Position numbers and translations under genes: made by a program. Under the pieces are notes generated by a model. The model was not told the origin of the DNA and did no database searches. It saw only the letters and a list, made by a program, of their open reading frames with translations. A stretch of DNA of 64,000 nt from DASQPA01 sp963757335 (GTDB taxonomy: Bacteria; Acidobacteriota; Thermoanaerobaculia; Multivoradales; UBA5704): the NCBI GenBank assembly GCA_963757335.1, contig CAVWRJ010000004.1, positions 1 to 64,000 of the forward strand, written 5' to 3'. Of the stretch, positions 27,827-37,265 are shown one piece after another. Positions within the stretch are counted from its first letter, which is position 1; each line of letters begins with the position of its first letter.

Positions 27827-29722
27827 CTAGCGCGTACCCTTCGCCGTGCACTCCAGGCGCACCCGGCGCTTGCCGGCCCGGTACTCGGCGAGCGCCAGCT
27901 CTTTCAAGGCCGGGAAGCGGGCCGGCTCGATCCAGCGGCTCTTGAGCTCGGCACGGCGCTCGACGGTCAGGAGGCCGCCCTCCATGGCGACTCTCTGGTG
28001 AAAGCTCCCGAGGTCGTTCTCCACTGCCGCGTCCTGCGCCGCCGGGGGACAGGTATCGGCGGGGAGCTGGAGCCGCCAGACCGAGCGGGTCACCTCCGGG
28101 GTGAGCACGAGCGGAAACTTGCGGCCCTCGAAGAGTCCGAGAGCGGGCATGCCGTGCAGGCTGGCGGGCTGGAGGCTGCCGGCCGTCCTGCCGGCGGCCC
28201 CGCCGGCTCCGGCGTCCCCGCCGGACAGAAACCCCGGAATCTGGACCCGGGCCGAGATGCGGAGCGAGGGCACCCCCTCCCGCGACGGCTTGACGCCCAG
28301 GGAGGTGAGAGTCGCTCCGGGGAGGGCGCTGCCGAGGAGCGACCGGGCGTCCGCCTCGTTCTCCTCCGGCCGGCGGGTGGCCAGCCGGTTCACCCAGGCG
28401 GCCCCGTTCTCGCCAGTGATTTCGAGCAGGGCCTGGCCGACGGCGTCGCCCGCCGCGTTGGTGGCGAGAGTCACTTCGAGCAGCCGGGACTCGGCGGCGG
28501 GACGCACCGCCGTATGCACCAGCCGGCTCTGGCCGCTGCGGATGACGAGGGCCTCCTGGTCCTGGACGGAGGAGGGGAACCAGAAGGCGGAGCCCAGGGT
28601 CTCGGTGGCGTCGATGAAGAGGAAGCCGTCGGAGACCGCATCGTCGGATTTCAGCTCCAGCCCCGCCGTCGGCACGGCGACGACGACGTGGTTGAACTCG
28701 TCTGGCGCCGGGAAGTCGGCGTCCACCCGCCCCTGGGGAGCGAGGCGGATGAGCGCCGGATAGGCCTCAATGCCGGCGGCGTCTAGGAGGTCGACCAAGA
28801 GCACCGACTTGTCCTTGCAGTCCCCCCAGCGCCGGGTCAAGGTGTCCTCGGGCGCCGCCGGCCGGTAGCCGCCGATGCCGACCTCGACCGCCACGTAGCG
28901 CACGTCCTTCCTGGCGAAGGCGGCGAGGGCCTCGATCTTCTGGCGCCGGCCGGCGATCCCGCCGGCGATCTCCTGCGCCTTCCTGCGCACCGCCGGCGTG
29001 CCGTGCGGCACCCCGGCGACCAGCCCCTGGTACCAGTGGCCGACCCCCGGCCAGGTGGCGAGCGGACCCCAGGCATAGCGGAGCACCGGACCTAGCGACT
29101 CGGGGGCGTGCTCGGGCGGCTCGACGGCGGGGAGGCCGCTCGCGGTCACCAGGAGCCGCCCCGGCGACTCCTCGACCTTGAACCCGTCCTTTGATCCGTC
29201 GAGCCGCCAGCGCCAGCCGTCCGGGGCGCCCTTGACCTCGACCCGCAGGTGCTCAATCCGGTCGCCCGCCGTGCCGAGGGAGACGTGCCCGGAGGGGAAG
29301 TAGGGCTTCTCCTCCACCTCATAGTCGAGGCTGAAGACCGAGCCCACGGGCACCGCCGGGATCTCGACGGTGCGGAACTTCGAAGAGCTGTGGATCTCGA
29401 AATCGGCGGTGACCTCGGCGGTGTCCAACCCCTTGCGGCCGACTTTGACCACCCTGCCGTCCGGCTGGGTGGCATAGGCTTTCAGATCGACCAGCTTCCG
29501 GTTCTCGTCGAGATAGATCGGATAGGGAGACCAGGCGCGGAGGTCCCGAGCGGAGTCGAGCCGCACGGCGAGCTGGGTGCGCTCGGCGACCGAGCCGTCG
29601 GCCCGGACGACGACGGTGACCGACTTGTCGAGGATCGTCGCGGCGGCAGCGGGGGCTGCCCACCCCGTCGACAGCACCAGCAGCGCCAGGCTAGCGCCGG
29701 ACGAGGACCAGGCTCTCGGCAT
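27827..29722 (-). CDS. Secreted DUF3857 transglutaminase-like protein
   Basis: The 631-residue protein has a signal peptide (ASLALLVLSTGWAAPAAAA), a DUF3857 domain and a transglutaminase-like core: LTRRWGDCKDKSVLLVDLLD with the catalytic Cys, EFNHVVVAVP with the His and FLFIDATE with the Asp. The triad is complete. The last ~120 residues resemble DUF3858. It overlaps the end of the upstream DUF3857 paralogue by 32 bases. DUF3857/transglutaminase pairs are frequent in Acidobacteriota and Bacteroidota; their substrate is unknown. Confidence 0.88.
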   Translation of the reverse strand: MPRAWSSSGASLALLVLSTGWAAPAAAATILDKSVTVVVRADGSVAERTQLAVRLDSARDLRAWSPYPIYLDENRKLVDLKAYATQPDGRVVKVGRKGLDTAEVTADFEIHSSSKFRTVEIPAVPVGSVFSLDYEVEEKPYFPSGHVSLGTAGDRIEHLRVEVKGAPDGWRWRLDGSKDGFKVEESPGRLLVTASGLPAVEPPEHAPESLGPVLRYAWGPLATWPGVGHWYQGLVAGVPHGTPAVRRKAQEIAGGIAGRRQKIEALAAFARKDVRYVAVEVGIGGYRPAAPEDTLTRRWGDCKDKSVLLVDLLDAAGIEAYPALIRLAPQGRVDADFPAPDEFNHVVVAVPTAGLELKSDDAVSDGFLFIDATETLGSAFWFPSSVQDQEALVIRSGQSRLVHTAVRPAAESRLLEVTLATNAAGDAVGQALLEITGENGAAWVNRLATRRPEENEADARSLLGSALPGATLTSLGVKPSREGVPSLRISARVQIPGFLSGGDAGAGGAAGRTAGSLQPASLHGMPALGLFEGRKFPLVLTPEVTRSVWRLQLPADTCPPAAQDAAVENDLGSFHQRVAMEGGLLTVERRAELKSRWIEPARFPALKELALAEYRAGKRRVRLECTAKGTR

Positions 29723-31646
29723 CGCTCTTCTCCACGGCGCTGAACAGGGCGCGCGTCCGGTCGACGCCCTGCAAGGTGATGATCTGCTTCTTGGCCACGT
29801 CCAGCCGGCGCTTGAAGGTGAGCGAGCGCTCGGCGTCCTTCACTTCGAGCTCGGTCGAGAAGGCGCCGGCATCGCTCTCCTGGTGGGTCGCCTGCGGGCG
29901 CCGCTCGATCGACCAGCCGGCGGGCCAGGTGAGGTTGAGCTCGACTTCGTCGCGGTCGGCGAAATCGAAGAGGATGGGCGAGCGCCGCTGGGCGGTCGGG
30001 GTGATGAAAGGCTGGCGGGTCGGCCCCAGCGGCCGGCTGGGGAGGAGGCTCACCTCGTCGCCCAGCGCCTCCTCGGGCCGCTCGGCCATGCTCCAGCGGA
30101 CCTCGACCTTCGACTCCTCCGCCGACTCGCTCACCTTGACGTCAGAGACCGCGAAGTCCTTGAGACCCTTTTCCAGCCACTCCTTCCAGGCGGTGGCGGT
30201 CTTTTCGGCATCCCCCTTCCAGCCGATCCGCTCGGTCGCGTGCTGGCCGGTCAGGAGCAAGGTGCCGCTCCCCGCGAGGGCGCCCTTCCCGTCTACCGTG
30301 AGCTTCAGGGCGGCGCGCCGGCCGTTGCGGTCGAAGGGCTCCTCCGGCAGCGCCACGCTCTCGGGCTTCTTGCGGTTGGGGATCACCGCGATCGTCCCTT
30401 CGAGCTCATAGGGCAGCTGGCCGAAACCGAGGGCGCGGTCGGCGGGATCAAGGAAGACCCGCTTGCCGTCGATCTCGGCCACCACGACGTCCTGATCGAA
30501 CCAGGCCGGATTGGCGAGCCGCAGGTCGACGAGGCCATGGCCGCGCTCGGCGGCCCAGACCGGCGAGGCCTTGATCTTGACCGCGTCGAGCATGGCGACC
30601 AAGAGGAGGGCCTTGTCGAGGATGTCGCCCCGCCCCTTGCCGAGCGTGCTGTCGACCGAGTGCTCCGGGTTCAGGAAGGCGTGGCCGCCGCCCTCGGTCA
30701 CGATCTCGTCGCGGACGAAGCGGTAGATCGCCGCCGCCTGCTCGCGCTTGCCCTTCCCGGCGGCCTTCGCCAGCTCCTCCGCCTTGCGGGACGCCTTGCG
30801 GTCCCCGTTCAGGACCTTGTCATAGTCGTCGAGCAGCAGGTCGGAGGTCGTCCCCCAGGTTTCGAGCAGCCGCCGGGCATCGCCGTAGGCATGGACTACC
30901 GTGGGGAGCATGACGATCTGCGCCGTCAGGTCCTCGAAGGGAAAGCCGAACGGCTCCCTGGGCACCGGCGCCACGTGCTCGGCCCAGGTGCGCGCCTTGA
31001 GGCCGCGGACGGTGTCCGTGCGCTCGCTCTTGATTCCCACCCCGAGCGGGTCGCGGCTCCAGGTCTGGACCGTCATCGACTTGGGGATGTAATAGACGAT
31101 CTCCGACAGGAGGGTCGGCAGCCGGTTCGAGAAGTACCAGGGCTCGATGAAGAAGATCGAGTCGAAGTGGAGGTCGTAGTGATAGTCGAGGATGGCCCCC
31201 ACCGAGACGGCGGGGAAGGCGACCGCGGTGACGTAGAGGTCGCGGTTCTTCGACACCCGGCGCACGAACTTGGCGTCGGCCGGGAGCGGCACCACCTTGC
31301 CGTCGGGGAGCACGGTGCGCCCTGAGAAGCCGGAGAGGCGGACGTAGTCGCTGTGCTCGATCTCGATCTCGCCCTGGCTCTTGCCCTCCTCGGTGAGGAT
31401 CTTGATCCGCCCCTGAACCGAGAGCCGCGAGGAGACCTCGTGGCTCGCCGGATCGAGCATCTGGAACTCGCCCTTGTGGAAGAGCACCGCGGCCGGAGCG
31501 TTGGGCGCCCCGGGGACGGTCGTCAAGGCGCGCTCGGCGTCGGTGATCGGGGGGAAGTCCGCGCCACGCGCGCCACCCGGAAGACCGATCGACAGGAAAG
31601 CCGCGGCGAACAGCACGGTACTCCAGCGGAAAACGGCCGGCTGCAT
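29691..31646 (-). CDS. Secreted DUF3857 protein without the transglutaminase Cys
   Basis: Starting at the ATG 31644-31646 behind GGGGGAG, the 651-residue protein has a signal peptide (STVLFAAAFLSIGLPGGARG), then a DUF3857 region. At the place of the GDCKDK motif it has GKGRGDILDKALLLVAMLDA, so the catalytic Cys is replaced by Ile, and the usual NH of the His motif is absent (AWFDQDVVVAEIDGKRVFLD). It is probably a non-catalytic paralogue of the next gene, perhaps a partner or scaffold. A longer N-terminus from 31760 is unlikely. Confidence 0.87.
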   Translation of the reverse strand: MQPAVFRWSTVLFAAAFLSIGLPGGARGADFPPITDAERALTTVPGAPNAPAAVLFHKGEFQMLDPASHEVSSRLSVQGRIKILTEEGKSQGEIEIEHSDYVRLSGFSGRTVLPDGKVVPLPADAKFVRRVSKNRDLYVTAVAFPAVSVGAILDYHYDLHFDSIFFIEPWYFSNRLPTLLSEIVYYIPKSMTVQTWSRDPLGVGIKSERTDTVRGLKARTWAEHVAPVPREPFGFPFEDLTAQIVMLPTVVHAYGDARRLLETWGTTSDLLLDDYDKVLNGDRKASRKAEELAKAAGKGKREQAAAIYRFVRDEIVTEGGGHAFLNPEHSVDSTLGKGRGDILDKALLLVAMLDAVKIKASPVWAAERGHGLVDLRLANPAWFDQDVVVAEIDGKRVFLDPADRALGFGQLPYELEGTIAVIPNRKKPESVALPEEPFDRNGRRAALKLTVDGKGALAGSGTLLLTGQHATERIGWKGDAEKTATAWKEWLEKGLKDFAVSDVKVSESAEESKVEVRWSMAERPEEALGDEVSLLPSRPLGPTRQPFITPTAQRRSPILFDFADRDEVELNLTWPAGWSIERRPQATHQESDAGAFSTELEVKDAERSLTFKRRLDVAKKQIITLQGVDRTRALFSAVEKSDAESLVLVRR

Positions 31647-31789
31647 CTCTACTCCCCCTCTGGGTTGGTGGATCTCTATCTTATCAGTCTGCTTCGCAGA
31701 AGAGTGGCGGGGGAGGGCAAAGCATTTCATCTCGTGATTGCCCCGTAGTATCCTCTTCACACTCTTCGCGAAAGCACGGAGGAGACGAG

Positions 31790-33280
31790 ATGGGTGACAG
31801 ACAGCCGGGTTCGAGCGCGCCGATCACCACCAAGCCGCAGTTGATCCGCGCTCTCCGCGAGGCGTCGGAGATCGAGCAGCAGCTCATGGTCCAGTACCTC
31901 TACGCCGGCTTCTCGCTCAAGAAGCGGCCGGACGAGCGGTGCAGCGCGGCGCAGTTCGAATTCGTCCGCCGCTGGGGCTCGACCCTCCTCATGGTGGCGC
32001 GCCAGGAGATGGAGCACCTCGCCCTCGTCAACGGCCTCCTGACAGCCCTCGGGGCGGACCCCTGGTTCAGCCGCGAGAACATCCCCCGCCAGTCGCGCTA
32101 CTACCTGGGGGCCAACCTGGCCGCCGAGAAGGCGACGAGCGGCGAGGTCGTCCCCTGCGACATCCCCTTCGTCTTCGAGCGCTTCAACCTGGCGACGATC
32201 GGCCGCTTCGTCTGCGCCGAGAGCCCGGGCTACGACACCTTGAAGGCAAGCGGCGATCCCATCCCGACCTGGTGCTTCGGCACCCCCGAGCGCCCCTGCG
32301 CCTCCCACTCCGAGGCGGCGTACGCCAGGGCCGCCAACGCCAATGCCGCGCCGGGAACCGCGGGACCGCCCTATCCCCTGGCCCGCACCCATCTCGCCGC
32401 CCATGCAGTCGATGCCTCAGCGAACGTGGCCGAGATCCACCCGGGGACGATCACCGAGCTCTACGCCCTCATCGAGACGGCGATCAAGACCCTCCCCAAT
32501 CTCTTCACCGGCAACCCCAGCCAGCAGGTCTATGTCCCGGTCGAGTACCAGATCAATCTCTTCCCCATCGTCGACGTCGCCTCGGCGAGCCTCGCCATCC
32601 AGCTGATCGTCGAGGAGGGGGAGGGGATCAGCGCGCCGCCCGGCTACCAGAGCCACTTCAGGCGTTTCTACGACATCCGCGAGGAGCTGGTGGCCGAGCT
32701 CGCCCGGGACCCCGGTTTCGAGCCGTCGCTCCCCCTGCCGAAGAACCCCCGGCCCGGGGAGATCAAGAGCCCCTTCGCCCGGCGCACCTTCGACCTTTTC
32801 AACTACAGCTACGCGACGCTCCTCTTCGTCCTCACCTCGCTCTACAAGAACTTCGTCCCCGTGGCGGCCCAGAGCTACCCCTTCTTCAGCTCGGCCCTCC
32901 AGGAGACCGCCTTCGGACCGGCGATGACCATGCTCCTGCGGCCGATCGCCGAGGTCCTGGCGTACGCGAAGTCGGGCGACGGCGAGGCGACGACCGGGCC
33001 CGACTACCACCTCTCCCCAGAGGACGAGGCGCTGCTCTCCCACTACGATCCCAAAAAGCTCGGCGAGATCGACTTCTTCCTCGGCCGCTTCGCCCACATC
33101 ATCGCCGAGCTCGAAGCCCTCTCCCGCGAGGACCTCCTGGCGGTCGCGCGGAGCGCGGACGACGTGCCGTACCTGAAACGCCAGCTCCACTTCGTCTTCG
33201 AGAGCGCCACCGCCATGTCCAACAACCTGCGGCGGATCTACCAGATCGGCCAGCTGACGCAGTTCGTCGTCGCACCTTGA
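31790..33280 (+). CDS. Ferritin-like protein, VioB C-terminal-type (second locus)
   Basis: The 496-residue protein has LREASEIEQQLMVQYLYAGF and MVARQEMEHLALVNGLLTAL, which give the E..., QExEH pattern of a ferritin-like diiron bundle of the VioB/RebD type (PF12902). A GGAGGAG site lies just before the ATG. The divergent partner is the DUF3857 operon. It is followed 16 bases later by an unknown protein. It is a paralogue, about 140 residues longer, of the protein at 5283-6365, so the genome carries two such loci here. The reaction is unknown. Confidence 0.82.
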   Translation: MGDRQPGSSAPITTKPQLIRALREASEIEQQLMVQYLYAGFSLKKRPDERCSAAQFEFVRRWGSTLLMVARQEMEHLALVNGLLTALGADPWFSRENIPRQSRYYLGANLAAEKATSGEVVPCDIPFVFERFNLATIGRFVCAESPGYDTLKASGDPIPTWCFGTPERPCASHSEAAYARAANANAAPGTAGPPYPLARTHLAAHAVDASANVAEIHPGTITELYALIETAIKTLPNLFTGNPSQQVYVPVEYQINLFPIVDVASASLAIQLIVEEGEGISAPPGYQSHFRRFYDIREELVAELARDPGFEPSLPLPKNPRPGEIKSPFARRTFDLFNYSYATLLFVLTSLYKNFVPVAAQSYPFFSSALQETAFGPAMTMLLRPIAEVLAYAKSGDGEATTGPDYHLSPEDEALLSHYDPKKLGEIDFFLGRFAHIIAELEALSREDLLAVARSADDVPYLKRQLHFVFESATAMSNNLRRIYQIGQLTQFVVAP

Positions 33281-33296
33281 GGGAGGGGGCCCGACC

Positions 33297-34235
33297 ATGA
33301 CCTTCGCGAAGCTCCTGGAGATCCAGTTCGGAGGGTACTTCCTCTGCCGCCTGGCGACCGATCCCGATCCCACCAACGAGGAGCGCGGGGTCTCTGGCTA
33401 CACCATGGCCCTGGTGGGGGAGGACGAGCTCGACGCGGTGATCCGCACCCAGGTCACCCCGGAGTTCGCCAGGAAGAACCTGCGCGAGCCCGCCGAGCGG
33501 ATGGGGATCCGAATCGGGGTCGACGTCACCGCCGTGACCTTCGACGGCAGGCCCCACCCCCAGGCGACCGCGGCGCTCGCCGGCGCCAAGGTTTACCTCG
33601 AAGGGAAGAACCCCCCGTTCGACGGCCCGACCTACGACAGCCGTAACAACATCGTGGGCTCGGACGACACCATGTCCTTCGTCGTCAACCCTTTCGAGCT
33701 CGCCATCCGCGGCGAGAAGACGTCGATCTTCGCCGAGGACTACCTGAACCCGGCCGATCCCGAGCAGAAGATCTGGAAGATCGAGGACCCCGCCCTCTAC
33801 GTCCGGCGGCTCCCCACCGCCTTCTCCCCCTCCTCGACCCAGGTGATGTCGATCCTCCGCGTCTTCGACCCGTTCTCCTACTTCCGCGACCGCCGGCGCT
33901 ACCTGGCCGAGCGCATCGAGGCGCTGGAGAAGGAGCTCGTCCCCGGCTGCCCGGACCCGGAAGAGATCCGGGCGAAGATCCAGGCGATGAAGACCCGCAT
34001 CTACCAGATCGAGTTCTGGGGCGACCGGGTGAGCAACAAGCTCGGCTTCCAGCTCACCTACAGCCACAACATCAACGGCCCGCAGAGGATCTCAGGGCTG
34101 GAGAACCTCGGCGGCGAGGTCGACACCCACCACCCCTGGCCGATCACCTACTGGTTCGGCGGCTGGGACGGCGACCTGCTGACGGGGTACATGGCGGGGA
34201 CTCTGGGGATTCCGTTTTTGCCCGGGGCGGGCTGA
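33297..34235 (+). CDS. Hypothetical protein paired with ferritin-like protein
   Basis: The 312-residue protein MTFAKLLEIQFGGYFLCRLA... has no signal peptide. The later part ends GFQLTYSHNINGPQRISGLE and PITYWFGGWDGDLLTGYMAG. The middle is charged and helical (RYLAERIEALEKELVPGCPD). I recognise no family. It follows the ferritin-like gene by 16 bases in the same operon, so it is probably a partner of that enzyme. It may correspond in role to the VioB N-terminal half, but sequence resemblance is not visible. Confidence 0.78.
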   Translation: MTFAKLLEIQFGGYFLCRLATDPDPTNEERGVSGYTMALVGEDELDAVIRTQVTPEFARKNLREPAERMGIRIGVDVTAVTFDGRPHPQATAALAGAKVYLEGKNPPFDGPTYDSRNNIVGSDDTMSFVVNPFELAIRGEKTSIFAEDYLNPADPEQKIWKIEDPALYVRRLPTAFSPSSTQVMSILRVFDPFSYFRDRRRYLAERIEALEKELVPGCPDPEEIRAKIQAMKTRIYQIEFWGDRVSNKLGFQLTYSHNINGPQRISGLENLGGEVDTHHPWPITYWFGGWDGDLLTGYMAGTLGIPFLPGAG

Positions 34236-34239
34236 CGCC

Positions 34240-34500
34240 TCATCTGCGAGCGACGAGCTGGTCGTAGTCCGCGTGGCTTCCAATCCAGAACCAGAGCAAT
34301 CCGTCAGGCACATCGAACCCCAGTGCCCGGTACGCCAGCCCCACGCGGCAAGACCAATAATCGCCAACTTTCTTCAAGTGCAGAGAGGGGTGTTGGGGGT
34401 TGGCTTTCAGCAGAGCGAAATTCTTGTCGGCGAGGGCCTGGACGTTCCCCGGTAGGGCCTTGTAGCAGGACCAGAACTCCTGGGAAGCGTGGTGCTTCAA
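34240..34500 (-). CDS. RelE/ParE-like toxin
   Basis: The 86-residue protein (M)KHHASQEFWSCYKALPGNVQ continues HPSLHLKKVGDYWSCRVGLA and YRALGF...WFWIGSHADYDQL. This has the strand-rich C-terminal half and the conserved basic/His residues of RelE/HigB mRNA interferases. The start is a TTG at 34498-34500 that overlaps the antitoxin stop (TTGA). It completes a bicistronic module with the preceding 66-residue gene. Confidence 0.82.
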   Translation of the reverse strand: MKHHASQEFWSCYKALPGNVQALADKNFALLKANPQHPSLHLKKVGDYWSCRVGLAYRALGFDVPDGLLWFWIGSHADYDQLVARR

Positions 34501-34697
34501 AGCTCAGTACACTGACCGGCTTGGAAGGCTCGACGCGCGGCTTCGGCCAGGGAGTCCAGCCTCCCGGACTTGGCATCTTCTTCCAGCTGCCGGTCCCAGA
34601 CTTCCATGTCGTAGGCTTGAAACCAGCCGCGAAACTCGGCGAGTTCAGAGGGGGTGAGGGTCGCGATCTGGTGCTCGAGGGTCTCTAGCTTCGTCAT
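34497..34697 (-). CDS. Small antitoxin of the RelE-like module
   Basis: The 66-residue acidic, helical protein MTKLETLEHQIATLTPSELA... contains EFRGWFQAYDMEVWDRQLEE and KSGRLDSLAEAARRAFQAG. This short two-helix antitoxin type is common before RelE/ParE-like toxins. It overlaps the toxin gene by 4 bases. There is no obvious DNA-binding fold, so autoregulation would need the complex or the toxin. Confidence 0.78.
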   Translation of the reverse strand: MTKLETLEHQIATLTPSELAEFRGWFQAYDMEVWDRQLEEDAKSGRLDSLAEAARRAFQAGQCTEL

Positions 34698-34763
34698 CGT
34701 CGGGTCCCCTGCGCCTAATCTACACCAACAGCTCTCGTCGCGGGAGAGCGTCGCCCGGAGCCC

Positions 34764-37259
34764 CTACTCGAACCGCTGCAACGCCACGAGCGGATCGATC
34801 CGCGCCGCCCGATCGGCGGGGAGGTAGCTCGCCATCAGGGTGAGCCCGAGGATCAGGAGCGGCACGCTCAAGAAAGTCGCCGGGTCCAAGGGGTTGACCT
34901 CGAAGAGCAGGGAGGAGAGCCAGCGGGTGAGCCCCACGGCTCCCAGGAGGCCGAGGACGAGCCCGGCCGCAGCGACCTCCAGGGCTTCTCGCAGGATCAG
35001 CCAGCGGATGCGGCCCGCCTGGGCCCCCAACGCCACTCTCACCCCGATCTCCGGCGTCCGCTGGCCCACCAGGTAGGAGACGAAGCCGTAGATCCCCACC
35101 CCTCCCAGGATGAGCGCGATCCCGGTGGCGACCAGGATCATCAGGGCCGAGAAGGCCTGGCGGGCCCGGGACTGGCGGACGACCTGCTCCATGGTCGCTA
35201 CGCTGGCGAGCGGGAGGTCGGGCGAGAGCGCCTTGACCTCCCGGCGGACGGCGGCGGCGAGCGACTCGGGCGGTACGCTCGTGCGGAGCGCCAGGGTCAT
35301 CTGGCGGGTCGTCCAGTCCCCCTTGGCTTTACCGAGGAGGGGGTAGTAGATGGTCTCGTCGGGCTGCTTGTCGAGCTGGCGGTTGCGGACGTCCCCGACC
35401 ACCCCGACGATCGTGTACCAGGGGTCCTTGAGGGCGGTCTCCGCGGCGGGGCGGAGCCGCCGGCCGAGGGCGCTCCCGTGCGGCCAGTAGTGGTGGGCGA
35501 GGGCGGCGCTCACCAGGACCGCCCCGGTCCGGCCCTCGGTGTCGGCCGGCGTGAAGCCGCGGCCGGCGAGGAGCGGAATGCCGAGGGTTTGAAAGTAGCG
35601 GTCCGTCACATCGTCGAAGTAGAGGATCGGCGGCGTGGCGCGGGCGGGGAGCGGGTAGTCCGCGAAGAGGTGCCCCGTCCCCGGCACGTTGCCGTCCAGA
35701 GGGAGAGAAGAGGTAGCGCCGACCGAAACCACCCCGGGAAGCGCCGAGAGACGGGTGACGAGATCGGTGTAGAAGCGCGCCGCGCGGGCGTCGTCCGCGT
35801 ACTCCGCTTCCGGCAGGGCGAGCGCGGCGGTGAGGATGTGATCGGTCGAGAAGCCGGGCCGCACGTCGAGCAGCCGGAGGAAGCTGCGGAGGAGGAGGAG
35901 CGAGCCGGTGAGGAGGACCAGGGCGAGGGCGAGCTCCAGGCCGACGAGGACCTGGCGCAGCCGGCGGCCGGCGAGGCCCAGGGTCGTCGTCCGGCCTCCC
36001 CCTTTGAGCTCGGAGGCGAGATCCTGGCCGCCGCGGCCGCCAGATGCCCGAAAGGCGGGAAGAAGGCCGAAGAGGAGGCTCGAGAGGATCGAGAGGGCTG
36101 CAGAGAAAGCCAGCACCCGGCCGTCCAGGTGGACCTCCGCCAGGCGCGGCAGGTGGGCCGGCCGCAGGGCGACGAGGAGCTGCAGCCCGCCCCAGGCGAG
36201 AAGGAGCCCGAGGACCCCGGCGGCGACCGCCAGGAGCAGGCTCTCGGCGAGGATGGCGCCGATCAGCCGGCCGCGCGGCGCCCCGAGGGCGGTGTAGACC
36301 GCGATCTCCCGGCGCCTCGCCTCGCCGCGCACGATGAGGAGGTTGGCGACGTTGACACAGGCGATGAGGAGGATGCATCCCACCGCCCCGAAGAGCACCC
36401 AGAGGACCTTCCCGGCCTCGCCCACGATGACCTCGTGGAGCGGCTTGACGAGGGCGGAGAGCCGGGCCTCGGTCATCGCCTTCGCCTCCTCGGACGGGAT
36501 ATAGCGGGTGAGGTGGACGAGGAGCTGGTTGAGCTCGTCCTCAGCCTCTCTGGCGGTGACCCCGGGGCGCAGCCGGCCGAGACCGAAGCTGTTGAAGGCG
36601 CCGAGCTGCTCCCGGAGCGGGTCGATCGGCATGGGAAGAAGGAGGCCGACGTCCGCGGTGGCGGCGATGCCCTCCTGGCTGGGGAAGGCGAAGCCGGGCG
36701 GCAGGATGCCGACAATCCGGGTGGCGACCCCGTCGATCCGCAGCGTGCGGCCGAGGGTCTTGGGATCGGCGCCGAAGTGGAGCCGCCAGAGCGGATCGGA
36801 GAGCACGGCGACCGCCGGGGCCCCGGGCCGCTCGTCGGCCTCCGTGAAGGCCCGCCCGAGCCGGGGGGAGACCTGAAGCACCCGGAACAGGGAGGCGGTG
36901 GTCAAGGCCGCAGCGACCCGCTCCGGGGTGTCGCCGCCGCTCAGGTTGGCGGTGCCCGCCTTGAAGATCGCGAGCTCTTTGAAGCGGTGCGCCTGAGCGC
37001 GGTAGAGCAGGTAGAGCGGGACCGACTGGGGGATCTCCGTCTTGCCGAGCCCGAAGCCCGGGGCCTGCTGGAAGATGGCGACCAGCCGGTCGGACTCGGG
37101 GTAGGGCAGGGGGCGGAGGAGGACGCCGTCGACGACGCTGAAAACCGCCGTGGTGGCGCCGATCCCCACCGCCAGGGTGAGCACGGAGAGGAGGGCGAAG
37201 CTGGGGGCGCGGCGCAGGCTGACGAGGGCGCGGCGGAAGAGGGAGAGGACGGTCTCCAT
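34764..37259 (-). CDS. ADOP-type (MacB/FtsX-like) permease
   Basis: The 831-residue protein starts METVLSLFRRALVSLRRAPS at the ATG 37257-37259. It has the ADOP pattern: LSVLTLAVGIGATTAVFSVV, a periplasmic domain, VLFGAVGCILLIACVNVANL, a second duplicated half and TPEIGVRVALGAQAGRIRWL with C-terminal DPLVALQRFE. No PadR regulator is adjacent, and the N-terminal prefix of other ADOPs is absent. It is a single intact frame. Function unknown; ADOPs have no ATPase partner visible here. Confidence 0.9.
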   Translation of the reverse strand: METVLSLFRRALVSLRRAPSFALLSVLTLAVGIGATTAVFSVVDGVLLRPLPYPESDRLVAIFQQAPGFGLGKTEIPQSVPLYLLYRAQAHRFKELAIFKAGTANLSGGDTPERVAAALTTASLFRVLQVSPRLGRAFTEADERPGAPAVAVLSDPLWRLHFGADPKTLGRTLRIDGVATRIVGILPPGFAFPSQEGIAATADVGLLLPMPIDPLREQLGAFNSFGLGRLRPGVTAREAEDELNQLLVHLTRYIPSEEAKAMTEARLSALVKPLHEVIVGEAGKVLWVLFGAVGCILLIACVNVANLLIVRGEARRREIAVYTALGAPRGRLIGAILAESLLLAVAAGVLGLLLAWGGLQLLVALRPAHLPRLAEVHLDGRVLAFSAALSILSSLLFGLLPAFRASGGRGGQDLASELKGGGRTTTLGLAGRRLRQVLVGLELALALVLLTGSLLLLRSFLRLLDVRPGFSTDHILTAALALPEAEYADDARAARFYTDLVTRLSALPGVVSVGATSSLPLDGNVPGTGHLFADYPLPARATPPILYFDDVTDRYFQTLGIPLLAGRGFTPADTEGRTGAVLVSAALAHHYWPHGSALGRRLRPAAETALKDPWYTIVGVVGDVRNRQLDKQPDETIYYPLLGKAKGDWTTRQMTLALRTSVPPESLAAAVRREVKALSPDLPLASVATMEQVVRQSRARQAFSALMILVATGIALILGGVGIYGFVSYLVGQRTPEIGVRVALGAQAGRIRWLILREALEVAAAGLVLGLLGAVGLTRWLSSLLFEVNPLDPATFLSVPLLILGLTLMASYLPADRAARIDPLVALQRFE

Positions 37260-37265
37260 CGCGGG

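Noticed and set aside
36044..36337. Arg- and Pro-rich open frame opposite an ADOP gene
   Set aside because: It is a high-G+C shadow frame of the intact permease on the other strand.
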